The notes under the pieces: generated by a model | Database searches by the model: none | What the model was told of the DNA's origin: nothing | Seen by the model: only the letters and a program-made list of their open reading frames with translations | Program-made: the position numbers and the translations under genes | Part shown: positions 7,463 to 13,615 of the stretch, piece after piece | How positions within the stretch are numbered: the stretch's first letter is position 1 | Layout of the letters: each line of letters starts with the position of its first letter | IMG/VR virus record: IMGVR_UViG_3300044618_002500 | Span: 1-37,415 of that record | Direction: 5' to 3' (one strand) | DNA: 37,415 nucleotides | Origin: a virus

Positions 7463-7790
7463 AAAATACGAGACCAATCACAATGCTTTTCTCTTTATAT
7501 GCAAAGCACAGGGTATAGAAGGCATTGTTCCAGAGTTTATGTTTGCAGCCGAACTAAAACGAAAGTGGAGATTTGACTTTGCCATACCAGAGGCAATGTT
7601 AGCAATAGAGATAGAGGGCGGTCTGTGGATTACAGGCCGTCACAATAGAGCATCTGGCTTTGTTAAGGACATGGAAAAGTACAACACCGCTGCTACTCTA
7701 GGTTGGCGTGTTTTGAAATTTACGCCACAGGAAATTCAGAAAGATTCCACATACCAAACAATCAAGAAATGTCTGGAGACAAAAGCATGA
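7452..7790 (+). CDS. Vsr/VRR-like PD-(D/E)XK endonuclease
   Basis: The 112-residue protein contains RKWRFDFAIPEAMLAIEIEGG (its core is Asp42, Glu53 and Glu55), then GRHNRASGFVKDMEKYNTA and GWRVLKFTPQEI. This order matches small Vsr-fold or DUF559-type nucleases common in phage replication modules. ATG 7452 lies inside the end of the previous nuclease gene, suggesting coupled translation. A role in resolving branched DNA or processing intermediates is inferred. Two consecutive nuclease genes of the same superfold are notable. Confidence 0.68.
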   Translation: MKTKKYETNHNAFLFICKAQGIEGIVPEFMFAAELKRKWRFDFAIPEAMLAIEIEGGLWITGRHNRASGFVKDMEKYNTAATLGWRVLKFTPQEIQKDSTYQTIKKCLETKA

Positions 7791-8347
7791 ATAAAAAATA
7801 TAAAACTATCTTAATAGACCCACCTTGGAAATATGGGAAATGGGGCGTAGGAAGTAAAAAAAGCGCTTTCAAATCAAAATACAATCAAGAGCCGAAATCA
7901 ATTGAGTACGAAACATTGACTACAGAGCAAATTAGAAATATAGACATAAAAAGTCTAGCATCTGAAAATTGCGAACTGTATCTGTGGACTACTCAAAAAT
8001 ACCTACCGTTTTCTTTTGACATAATAAAAAGCTGGGGCTTTAAGTATTGCCAAACTTTGGCATGGTGTAAAGCTCCAATGGGTAAGGGACAGGGGGGAAT
8101 TTACTGTCCGACAACAGAGTTCTTGATTCTTGCAAGAGTAGGTAAAGCGCCAAAAGTCAAGCGAGAAGATTCTACATGGTGGAGAGTCAAGAGAACAGGC
8201 CGCCATTCTCAAAAGCCAGTTTTCTTTCACGAGCTAATTGAAAAAGTTACTGAAGAGCCGCGACTCGAAATGTTTGCAAGAGCAAAAAGAGAGGGCTGGG
8301 ATGTCTGGGGTAATGAAGTTAACTCAGACATATATTTTGAAATATAA
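7787..8347 (+). CDS. MT-A70-family DNA adenine N6-methyltransferase
   Basis: The start is ATG 7787, overlapping the previous stop (ATGA) with GGAG at 7775-7778; an upstream in-frame start at 7703 is inside the nuclease gene. The 186-residue protein begins MNKKYKTILIDPPWKYG, with the DPPW catalytic motif at 11-14. It continues with LYLWTTQKYLPFSFDIIKSWGF (start of the SAM fold), CPTTEFLILARVGK and GRHSQKPVFFHELIE. This is the standard MT-A70/Ime4-like phage layout. It should methylate adenine N6 in DNA using S-adenosylmethionine, probably to protect phage DNA. The target sequence cannot be read from here. Confidence 0.88.
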   Translation: MNKKYKTILIDPPWKYGKWGVGSKKSAFKSKYNQEPKSIEYETLTTEQIRNIDIKSLASENCELYLWTTQKYLPFSFDIIKSWGFKYCQTLAWCKAPMGKGQGGIYCPTTEFLILARVGKAPKVKREDSTWWRVKRTGRHSQKPVFFHELIEKVTEEPRLEMFARAKREGWDVWGNEVNSDIYFEI

Positions 8348-8353
8348 AAATAA

Positions 8354-8384
8354 TTTTTGCGGTTCAATATAAACCGTATATTCG
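8354..8384 (+). promoter_or_regulatory. Promoter of Bacteroidota-like type
   Basis: TTTTTGCG (8354-8361) and TATATTCG (8377-8384) frame a 15-base spacer containing CAATATAAAC. Almost the same layout recurs at 10398-10429. The second box resembles the Bacteroidota -7 element TAnnTTTG, with TTCG at its end, and TTG lies 17 bases before it. ATG 8406 follows at a suitable distance. It should drive the SSB-like gene. Confidence 0.6.
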
Positions 8385-8405
8385 CATAAACTATTGGAGA
8401 TAGAC

Positions 8406-8744
8406 ATGAGTAAATTTAGAGTTACTGGAACCCTTATTGAGAAAGGCGCACCTGTTCAATTTTCAGACAAGTTTACAAAAGCTGAAGTCGTAATTGAAAC
8501 GCAGGGCAAATATCCAGACTACATAAAGTTTGAAGTTGTCAACGATGACATTAAGATTCTTGACAATGTAAAAACCCTAGATGAAGTTGAAGCGGAAGGT
8601 TATGTTCAAGGCCGACGCTATACTGACAAAAAGACAAACGAACTGAGATATATGAACTCATTGCGACTGAAAAGCGTGAGGTCTCTTTCGTCCTCTGGTC
8701 AATCGTCTGGCGACGAGTCTGATTTCTTCACAAGCGGTTTTTAA
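8406..8744 (+). CDS. DUF3127-like single-stranded DNA-binding protein
   Basis: ATG 8406 follows TTGGAG (8394-8399). The first 75 residues (FRVTGTLIEKGAPVQFSDKFTK, then AEVVIETQGKYPDYIKFEV) match the DUF3127 family, an OB-fold group found mainly in Bacteroidota. The later GYVQGRRYTDKKTNELRYMNSL fits its last strands. A Ser-rich linker leads to the C-terminal tip DESDFFTSGF, which resembles the acidic, Phe-ended tail that SSB uses to recruit partners. I infer that it coats single-stranded DNA at phage forks and may load the Sak4-like ATPase. It has its own promoter and terminator, suggesting high expression. Confidence 0.7.
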   Translation: MSKFRVTGTLIEKGAPVQFSDKFTKAEVVIETQGKYPDYIKFEVVNDDIKILDNVKTLDEVEAEGYVQGRRYTDKKTNELRYMNSLRLKSVRSLSSSGQSSGDESDFFTSGF

Positions 8745-8757
8745 ACCGCTTTTTTTG
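8732..8757 (+). terminator. Intrinsic terminator of the SSB-like gene
   Basis: AAGCGGTTT and AAACCGCTT form a stem with a tiny loop, followed by a run of Ts to 8756. The stop codon of the SSB-like gene (8742-8744) lies within the hairpin. Confidence 0.85.
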
Positions 8758-8766
8758 TTTCTGCTT

Positions 8767-9012
8767 ATGAGTGATATTGATTACACCGAAGGCTCTCTGT
8801 TAGAGTGGAAAGCTACTGACAACGGGTTTGTAGCTAGGATATGGAAAAACAATAGAATATACTTAGGTATTCTCTCTCGTAAAGGGAACAGCTGGAAACT
8901 AGACTTAATAAAAAATTCAGACAAAAGCTCCGTGCTGAAAATGACTTTCGTTTGTAAAGACGAAGAGCAAGTCAAGGCAAAGTCTGAATACTATATTTAC
9001 GACGGAATTTAA
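8767..9012 (+). CDS. Hypothetical 81-residue protein
   Basis: The start is ATG 8767, ten bases after the terminator's T-run; an earlier TTG at 8755 lies within the T-run. The sequence (MSDIDYTEGSLLEWKATDNG, then FVARIWKNNRIYLGILSRKG) looks like a compact beta-barrel or SH3-like fold with a basic patch. No Shine-Dalgarno is clear. No family recognised. It must be transcribed by read-through or from an unseen promoter. Confidence 0.55.
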   Translation: MSDIDYTEGSLLEWKATDNGFVARIWKNNRIYLGILSRKGNSWKLDLIKNSDKSSVLKMTFVCKDEEQVKAKSEYYIYDGI

Positions 9013-9033
9013 TCACAATTGTCTATAAAAAAA

Positions 9034-9654
9034 ATGAAAGATTACAGAAGTTTTTTCGGTTTTTCTACGGCGGCTCTTCATGGCAAAACAATGGAAAGGT
9101 ATTTGAAGGCATTGAACCAAAGTAAGCCGCTCTCCATTTTGCAACATGGAATCATAATGGAAAGAGACGCTTTTTTGATTCATGAAACAGTTTCGAAAAT
9201 AAGCCCCTCGTACGCCTTGTTTTCAAGTATCTCGTCCGATAACGCGGTTCACGAGATTACAGCTCTTAAACAGGCCGAAACAGGCCTTTCAGACGATTCT
9301 TTGAAGCTCGACGCTATCTATGTTTGTCAAGAGGGTCCGACCGACTTGTTACCTAGCTTATTTCTCAGAGAGGGTTTTGAAGCTGCAATCAAACCAGAGG
9401 GGACTCTTTTGTTTATTGCCTCTTTTACTGATACGAAGTGGGTAACGTTAGATTCAAAGCAGCACGAAAAGTTTGGCTTTTCTCTGGAGCTTTTGGAAAA
9501 ACAGGATAATGAGAGCAGCAAAATATCTTTTCATGTTTATAGGCTCAAAATAGACAAGGCAAACGAACAGAACGAAGCTGCAAAAACAAATAAAACAAAA
9601 AAGCCTCTTTCAGACGAGGCAAAACTCATCACTAAATTTCAAGAGTCAAAATGA
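9034..9654 (+). CDS. Unknown protein, possibly a degenerate methyltransferase fold
   Basis: The start is taken as ATG 9034; a TTG at 9019 is possible and neither has a good ribosome site. The 206-residue protein has KLDAIYVCQEG, LREGFEAAIKPEGTLLFIASF and a late FHVYRLKI. These resemble the second half of class I SAM-dependent methyltransferases (aspartate strand, 'L.pgG.L.f' strand, closing hairpin). The glycine-rich SAM loop of the N-terminal half is not visible, so activity is doubtful. A Lys-rich tail follows (KANEQNEAAKTNKTKK). The fold call is low-confidence. Confidence 0.45.
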   Translation: MKDYRSFFGFSTAALHGKTMERYLKALNQSKPLSILQHGIIMERDAFLIHETVSKISPSYALFSSISSDNAVHEITALKQAETGLSDDSLKLDAIYVCQEGPTDLLPSLFLREGFEAAIKPEGTLLFIASFTDTKWVTLDSKQHEKFGFSLELLEKQDNESSKISFHVYRLKIDKANEQNEAAKTNKTKKPLSDEAKLITKFQESK

Positions 9655-9920
9655 AAAACAATCTAAGTACATTCGTTCCACTTTTAGTGCTTTCCGTTGT
9701 AGCTTTGGGCGCGACCCTTGGTGTTGGAGACGGAAGTTTCAGTACATTCGCGGTCGGCTTGACCAAGTATACGCTCGCAGTTGGAGCTGCTTGGTTTGTC
9801 GACTCGTTCTTAGTCAAGGAGGTTAACACACGTGATATCATTTCCAAAGACCCTATTGCTTACGCTTTGTTTATCTCTGCTAATATCATCACAGCCGCTC
9901 TCTGCTTTTCGCAGTCATGA
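9651..9920 (+). CDS. Holin-like small membrane protein
   Basis: The 89-residue protein has hydrophobic segments at about 8-27 (FVPLLVLSVVALGATLGVG), 33-53 (AVGLTKYTLAVGAAWFVDSF) and 68-86 (PIAYALFISANIITAALCF). Three helices in under 100 residues directly ahead of an endolysin fit a class I holin, which would form lesions in the inner membrane at the time of lysis. The N terminus is MKNNLS. No holin family is recognised by sequence, so this is based on topology and place. Its last 89 bases also encode the start of the endolysin in another frame. Confidence 0.5.
   Translation: MKNNLSTFVPLLVLSVVALGATLGVGDGSFSTFAVGLTKYTLAVGAAWFVDSFLVKEVNTRDIISKDPIAYALFISANIITAALCFSQS
9816..9822 (+). promoter_or_regulatory. 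Perfect Shine-Dalgarno that decides the endolysin start
   Basis: AAGGAGG at 9816-9822 lies nine bases before GTG 9832. It is the strongest ribosome site in this part of the window and lies within the holin-like gene. No ATG occurs anywhere in the endolysin frame, so this GTG is the only good start. Confidence 0.8.
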
Positions 9921-10389
9921 AACTTACTTGATAGCCAAAGGTTTCATTGGAACAAAAGAGGTCGGCAACAATGGTGGATATTGGATTGAAAGATTCCAGA
10001 AAATAACTAGGTCTCCAAAAGGCGCTCAATGGTGCGCAAGTTTTGTCAACTTCTGTCTTGATTCAGCTGGAGTGAGAGGTTTACCGTTTACTGGTTCTGG
10101 TTTGGCTAGACATTTTGTGTCGCGAAATAAGACAACAAAAGCGACAGATGTCTTGACTAAAAATATCGAACTCCCACCGGGAACGATAATCGTCTGGAGA
10201 CGAGGCACAACTCCGTTTGGACACGCTGGAATAGTAGAGAAATGGAAAGGAAAAAGCGGAACTACAGTTGAAGGCAATACTAGTTCTGGAAAGAAAGGCT
10301 CGCAGCACGATGGTGACGGAGTTTGGAGGCGAACAAGAACGATAAACCCGACCGCTTACTTTCGAATAACTGATTTCATAGTCTACTAA
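9832..10389 (+). CDS. Secreted CHAP/NlpC-type endolysin
   Basis: GTG 9832 with the perfect AAGGAGG site starts a 185-residue protein. Residues 1-25 (basic MISFPK, a hydrophobic LLLTLCLSLLIS core, then PLSA) look like a cleavable signal peptide. The mature part has the Cys-His pattern of CHAP-type amidase/peptidases: Cys68 in QWCASFVNFC, His131 in FGHAGIVEKW, and an Asn/Glu in VEGNTSSG. It should cut peptidoglycan. With an export signal it would be released by Sec rather than only by holin pores, so the holin-like partner may time or speed release. The first 89 bases overlap the holin-like gene in a different frame. Confidence 0.82.
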   Translation: MISFPKTLLLTLCLSLLISSQPLSAFRSHETYLIAKGFIGTKEVGNNGGYWIERFQKITRSPKGAQWCASFVNFCLDSAGVRGLPFTGSGLARHFVSRNKTTKATDVLTKNIELPPGTIIVWRRGTTPFGHAGIVEKWKGKSGTTVEGNTSSGKKGSQHDGDGVWRRTRTINPTAYFRITDFIVY

Positions 10390-10397
10390 GAAAAAGA

Positions 10398-10429
10398 TTT
10401 TTGCGTCTCAATATAAACTTTTACATTCG
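10398..10429 (+). promoter_or_regulatory. Promoter of Bacteroidota-like type, upstream of a terminator
   Basis: TTTTTGCG (10398-10405), then TCTCAATATAAAC, then TACATTCG (10422-10429) nearly repeats the promoter at 8354-8384. The spacer is 16 instead of 15 bases. It lies 8 bases after the endolysin stop. The only feature between it and the terminator at 10474 is a hairpin region. Confidence 0.62.
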
Positions 10430-10431
10430 AG

Positions 10432-10504
10432 TGCAAATCTATGTTTGCATTCTGTTCTCATGCCTTTCTCCGCAGGGGCTACTCTTGGGTAGCCCTTGTT
10501 TTTG
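10432..10504 (+). ncRNA. Candidate small RNA or attenuator leader with two hairpins
   Basis: Directly after the promoter, TGCAAA (10432-10437) pairs with TTTGCA (10444-10449). A second hairpin with a T-run ends the segment at about 10504. Transcription from about 10435 would give a ~70-base RNA unless the polymerase reads through. The arrangement recalls a late-promoter/terminator pair controlled by antitermination. A ten-codon frame at 10460-10492 lacks a ribosome site. Confidence 0.4.
10474..10504 (+). terminator. Intrinsic terminator ahead of the late genes
   Basis: AGGGGCTAC and GTAGCCCTT form a nine-base stem including a G-T pair, with a loop of about five bases, followed by GTTTTT. It ends about ten bases before ATG 10515. 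Confidence 0.85.
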
Positions 10505-10514
10505 ATATAAAAAA

Positions 10515-10811
10515 ATGGACCTAATAATTGAAACCGCTCGCAACATACTCGCAGTCATTGTTTCCGTTGGGACTTTGGCTATAATGTTTTTGCGTTATTT
10601 GAATAGAGAGCGTTTACAGCACGCAAAACTTGTAAGCGAAATCATTGAAAAGACAGCAATGAGGGTTTTTACTACGACAGCTTTAGAGCATCGTGTCAAA
10701 ATGTTGGAAGACGCTGAAAAAGCAAACCAAGAATATATGCGTGAGTCATTCGCTCAAGTTAACAATAGACTTGACCAAATTTATTCGATAATTGCAGCGC
10801 TCAAAAAATGA
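10515..10811 (+). CDS. Small membrane protein with coiled-coil tail
   Basis: The 98-residue protein has one transmembrane helix at about 7-26 (ARNILAVIVSVGTLAIMFLRYL) followed by a basic stretch. It then has a long helical region (LVSEIIEKTAMRVFTTTALEHRVK, then NQEYMRESFAQVNNRLDQIYSII). This single-TM plus coiled-coil shape is common in phage lysis accessory or XhlA-like proteins. No clear Shine-Dalgarno precedes ATG 10515. It overlaps the next gene as ATGA. Its role in lysis is inferred from place and shape only. Confidence 0.55.
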   Translation: MDLIIETARNILAVIVSVGTLAIMFLRYLNRERLQHAKLVSEIIEKTAMRVFTTTALEHRVKMLEDAEKANQEYMRESFAQVNNRLDQIYSIIAALKK

Positions 10812-11008
10812 AATACAATTTCGGTCTCAGATATTGGAAAGAGCCGACCCCTACAAAAATTCGTAGAGTGTTCGGAGCTATCTCGTCCGCTGGCGTTGCT
10901 GCTTGCGGTTTTGCTTTTTTAAGGGATAACATAGCTTTGGCTATTTTCTTTCTTGTGTGTGCCTCTGGAGGCGCTTTCATATCAAAGTTATTCTCGGAGA
11001 AACCGTGA
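10808..11008 (+). CDS. Small two-helix membrane protein
   Basis: ATG 10808 overlaps the preceding stop. The 66-residue protein has a basic N terminus (MKYNFGLRYWKEPTPTKIRR) followed by two hydrophobic segments, VFGAISSAGVAACGFAFL and NIALAIFFLVCASGGAFI, separated by RD. It is likely an inner-membrane hairpin protein. A holin or holin-modulator role is possible given the lysis genes close by. No family recognised. It overlaps the next gene as GTGA. Confidence 0.55.
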   Translation: MKYNFGLRYWKEPTPTKIRRVFGAISSAGVAACGFAFLRDNIALAIFFLVCASGGAFISKLFSEKP

Positions 11009-11343
11009 GAGAAAAATACAATATCACAATTTACAGAGGCGAAACTTTCAGCACGCAAGTTGAACTTCGTGATGCTAGCAACTCTGCAATCTCTTTGAGC
11101 GGTGCTACGGTTACCTCTTCATGCCGTTCGAAAACTACCAACGAAATACTTTTCAATTTCTCTTGCATCATTACAAACCCAAGTTCGAATGGAATTTTTG
11201 TTTTGGGTTTGCCAAGTGCTTCAAGTCAGAATTTAACGCCTCAAAAAAATTTGATATACGATGTAAGAATTATGTTTGCGAGTGGAGATGTCAAGTATTG
11301 GTTGGGAGGCGATGTTGAAGTGAAAGACACGGTGACTACATGA
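11005..11343 (+). CDS. Fibre/baseplate-associated beta protein
   Basis: The start is GTG 11005 with GGAGA at 10996-11000, overlapping the previous stop. The 112-residue protein reads as an Ig-like beta sandwich: ITIYRGETFSTQVELRDAS, then ISLSGATVTSSCRSK, and a late YDVRIMFASGDVKYWLGGDVEV. Short phage proteins with 'RGdtf...v.l.da.g.p.dLtG' occur beside fibre and baseplate genes, where they act as structural or attachment modules. It is the first of four fibre-type genes here. Exact virion position unknown. Confidence 0.55.
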   Translation: MREKYNITIYRGETFSTQVELRDASNSAISLSGATVTSSCRSKTTNEILFNFSCIITNPSSNGIFVLGLPSASSQNLTPQKNLIYDVRIMFASGDVKYWLGGDVEVKDTVTT

Positions 11344-11711
11344 GCATAAGCACAGACAAAGTTGTAATCACAGCGCGGCCGCAAGATGTCAATATCAATA
11401 TCGAACAAGGCACTGGCGACATAAACATTAAAACAGTTCCAGAGGTAATAACGGTTCAAGTTGGAGCTACCGTTCAAACTTCGTCTGGAACTTTTGTCAT
11501 TGGTGAGCAGCCGATAGGAATTGTCAACGGTAGCAACGCAACTTTCTATTCAGAATTTTCCTTTGAACCTGATTCAATTCAAGTTTTTGTAAATGGGGTA
11601 AACCAAGCACTCGGAATTGATTTTTACACTATAAGTTCCAACACAATCATATTGAACACGTCACCAATTACAGGTGATATATTGCGAATAAATTACAAAG
11701 TAGGTGAATGA
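11340..11711 (+). CDS. Tail-fibre-type protein with C-terminal beta domain
   Basis: ATG 11340 overlaps the previous stop. The N-terminal half (STDKVVITARPQDVNINIEQ) is beta-rich. Residues about 60-123 (GIVNGSNATFYSEF, FEPDSIQVFVNGVNQ, then ITGDILRINYKVG) match a repeated phage fibre domain of the pattern 'NGSN..F......P.si.VyvNG......DY....GD.l...Y'. The same domain ends the next gene, so the two are related by domain duplication. It is likely part of the distal fibre. Confidence 0.6.
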   Translation: MSISTDKVVITARPQDVNINIEQGTGDINIKTVPEVITVQVGATVQTSSGTFVIGEQPIGIVNGSNATFYSEFSFEPDSIQVFVNGVNQALGIDFYTISSNTIILNTSPITGDILRINYKVGE

Positions 11712-11712
11712 T

Positions 11713-12537
11713 ATGCCAGAGACTACAATTGCCTCGCGTCAGATACGCGACGGAGCGATAACCAATAGTAAAGTCGCAGCGGGCGCTGCAATAGATTCAA
11801 GTAAACTAGCAGACGGCGCAAACTTTTTGAAGAAAGACGGCTCTGTTTCTCTAACAGGAAATTTGAGTGCGGGAAATAATAAGATTACAACTCTTGCAAC
11901 CCCAACAGATTCTGGAGACGCAGCAAACAAAAGCTATGTTGACACTCAAATTGCGAGTCTCCCTAGTGCCTACAAATACCGCAATGTCCGAGTAGCTACG
12001 ACTTCATTGATTGATATAACAACCCCTGGTACGAGTTCCTTTGACGGCGTCTCAGTATCCTCTGGACAACGAATACTTGTTTGGCAACAATCAAATCAAT
12101 CGCAGAACGGTATCTATGTTTTCAATGGTACATTTTCTGCAATGACAAGAGCGCAGGATTCAAACGCGTGGGACGAACTAACTGGAAGTTTGGTATATGT
12201 AGATGAAGGCACTCTCTACGGTGATAAGAGATTCTTTTGCACGTCTGATTCAGGCGGCACGCTTGGTTCCTCACCTGTAGTTTACTCGCAGGATATTGGA
12301 GGTTCGTTGTCCACCGCAAACTTTGTTACTGAAGAGACTCCAAGCGGTTCAATTAACGGCTCTAACACATACTTTACGTTAGCAAACACACCTACAACAG
12401 GAACTGTCAAAGTATATTTGAACGGTATCAGACTGAAGAGTGGAGCGGGCAATGATTACACAATGGGTACGACTGCAATCAATATGATAACAGCACCTGT
12501 TAGTGGTGACGTATTGTTAGTTGACTACATGAAATAA
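11713..12537 (+). CDS. Tail fibre protein
   Basis: The start is taken as ATG 11713; a GTG at 11704 is also in frame. The 274-residue protein has three regions. An N-terminal helical region follows ETTIASRQIRDGAITNSKVAAGAAID, a form common at fibre attachment ends, with ANKSYVDTQIASL. A middle beta region has GQRILVWQQSNQSQNGIYVFNG and FFCTSDSGG, as found in phage fibres. The C-terminal domain (INGSNTYFTLANTP, VKVYLNGIRLK, APVSGDVLLVDYMK) is shared with the preceding gene. It is probably a trimeric adhesion fibre. Confidence 0.7.
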   Translation: MPETTIASRQIRDGAITNSKVAAGAAIDSSKLADGANFLKKDGSVSLTGNLSAGNNKITTLATPTDSGDAANKSYVDTQIASLPSAYKYRNVRVATTSLIDITTPGTSSFDGVSVSSGQRILVWQQSNQSQNGIYVFNGTFSAMTRAQDSNAWDELTGSLVYVDEGTLYGDKRFFCTSDSGGTLGSSPVVYSQDIGGSLSTANFVTEETPSGSINGSNTYFTLANTPTTGTVKVYLNGIRLKSGAGNDYTMGTTAINMITAPVSGDVLLVDYMK

Positions 12538-12557
12538 ACGCTACATAGGAGAAGGCA

Positions 12558-13409
12558 ATGTCTGAAACAAGATTAAACAATTCGCAACTACCAGCGACGT
12601 TACAAAATAAGACCATTGATACCTCTAATGATATTTCAACGACCACTTCGAAATTGAAAGTCAGCGGAGGTACAAATGGTCAGGTTTTAACAACCGACGG
12701 TTCGGGAAATCTTTCTTGGTTAACAGCTCAGCCGAATATACCAGACGGCGACAAAGGTGATATCACAGTAGGTAGTTCGGGTACTACTTGGACAATTGAT
12801 AATGATGCTGTCACTTATGCAAAGATTCAGAATGTATCAGCCGCTTCAAAACTCTTAGGCCGTGGCGACTCAGGTTCGGGTGATGTTCAAGAGATTACAC
12901 TCGGAACAGGCTTGACAATGACAGGCACTACTTTGGCCGCAAGCGGTGGTGATATACCTACATTCATGGTTGTAAAAAGCGCAGACGAAACAGTTATCAA
13001 TTCAAATACATTACAACCTGATGATGAAATAGTATTTTCAGCAACAGCTGGAAAAAGATACTATTTTGAATGCGTTGTCATATATCAACGCTCGAATTTT
13101 GGCGGGGGCGGTGACCAACCCGGAATAAGAATTACAATGGGAAATGAGCTTGCTATACAAGGTTTAATGAATGTAATCCCGTTGCATCCAAGTAACACGG
13201 TATGGGTATTTGGAGGCGACTCTTTCCCGGGTCGCATAGACTATTCAGCTTCAATTACCCAAGCAATTGCAATAAAAATGCAAGGCACATATTTTCCACA
13301 AACAGGTCAAAACGCTATTATGCGGCTAAGATGGACGCAAATTACCCCGTCGACAACGGTGGGAACAATGGTGTTAAAAGGAAGTAAATTATTAGTATGG
13401 GAATTGTGA
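12558..13409 (+). CDS. Tail fibre / receptor-binding-type protein
   Basis: ATG 12558 has AGGAGAAGG at 12547-12555. The N-terminal 120 residues (LKVSGGTNGQVLTTDGSGNLSW, AVTYAKIQNVSAASKLLGRGDSG, then VQEITLGTGLTMTGTTL) are a fibre-shaft pattern widespread in phages of Bacteroidota and other hosts. The C-terminal 150 residues (from DIPTFMVVKSADETVI to GSKLLVWEL) form a compact beta domain, with TAGKRYYFECVV and AIMRLRWTQI, that is a good candidate for the receptor-binding head. It overlaps the next gene by one base. Confidence 0.7.
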   Translation: MSETRLNNSQLPATLQNKTIDTSNDISTTTSKLKVSGGTNGQVLTTDGSGNLSWLTAQPNIPDGDKGDITVGSSGTTWTIDNDAVTYAKIQNVSAASKLLGRGDSGSGDVQEITLGTGLTMTGTTLAASGGDIPTFMVVKSADETVINSNTLQPDDEIVFSATAGKRYYFECVVIYQRSNFGGGGDQPGIRITMGNELAIQGLMNVIPLHPSNTVWVFGGDSFPGRIDYSASITQAIAIKMQGTYFPQTGQNAIMRLRWTQITPSTTVGTMVLKGSKLLVWEL

Positions 13410-13615
13410 TGAAATTAAAATTAAAGTATGAAGCAGTAAAACGAATTCCAATAAAATGGGATAACGAAGGAAACGAAATTGAATGGAATGAAATTCCTGT
13501 TTTGTTATGGAAATTTATAGACGAGAATGGCAATCTTTGGAATACCGAAACTGTTATTGAAGCGACAGAAGGTGAAGCAAAAGAAATCATTTTGCAAAGT
13601 TTAGAAAGTGAGTAA
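13409..13615 (+). CDS. Hypothetical acidic 68-residue protein
   Basis: The start is taken as ATG 13409, overlapping the fibre stop as TGATG; an in-frame ATG at 13397 would overlap more. The product is rich in Glu and Trp (IKWDNEGNEIEWNEIPVLLW, KFIDENGNLWNTETVIE). A small protein directly behind a fibre gene may be a fibre assembly factor, as for some phage chaperones; this is positional inference only. Confidence 0.5.
   Translation: MKLKLKYEAVKRIPIKWDNEGNEIEWNEIPVLLWKFIDENGNLWNTETVIEATEGEAKEIILQSLESE

Noticed and set aside
10460-10492. Ten-codon leader peptide ending in the terminator hairpin
   Set aside because: There is no ribosome site and no run of regulatory codons; chance is enough to explain it.
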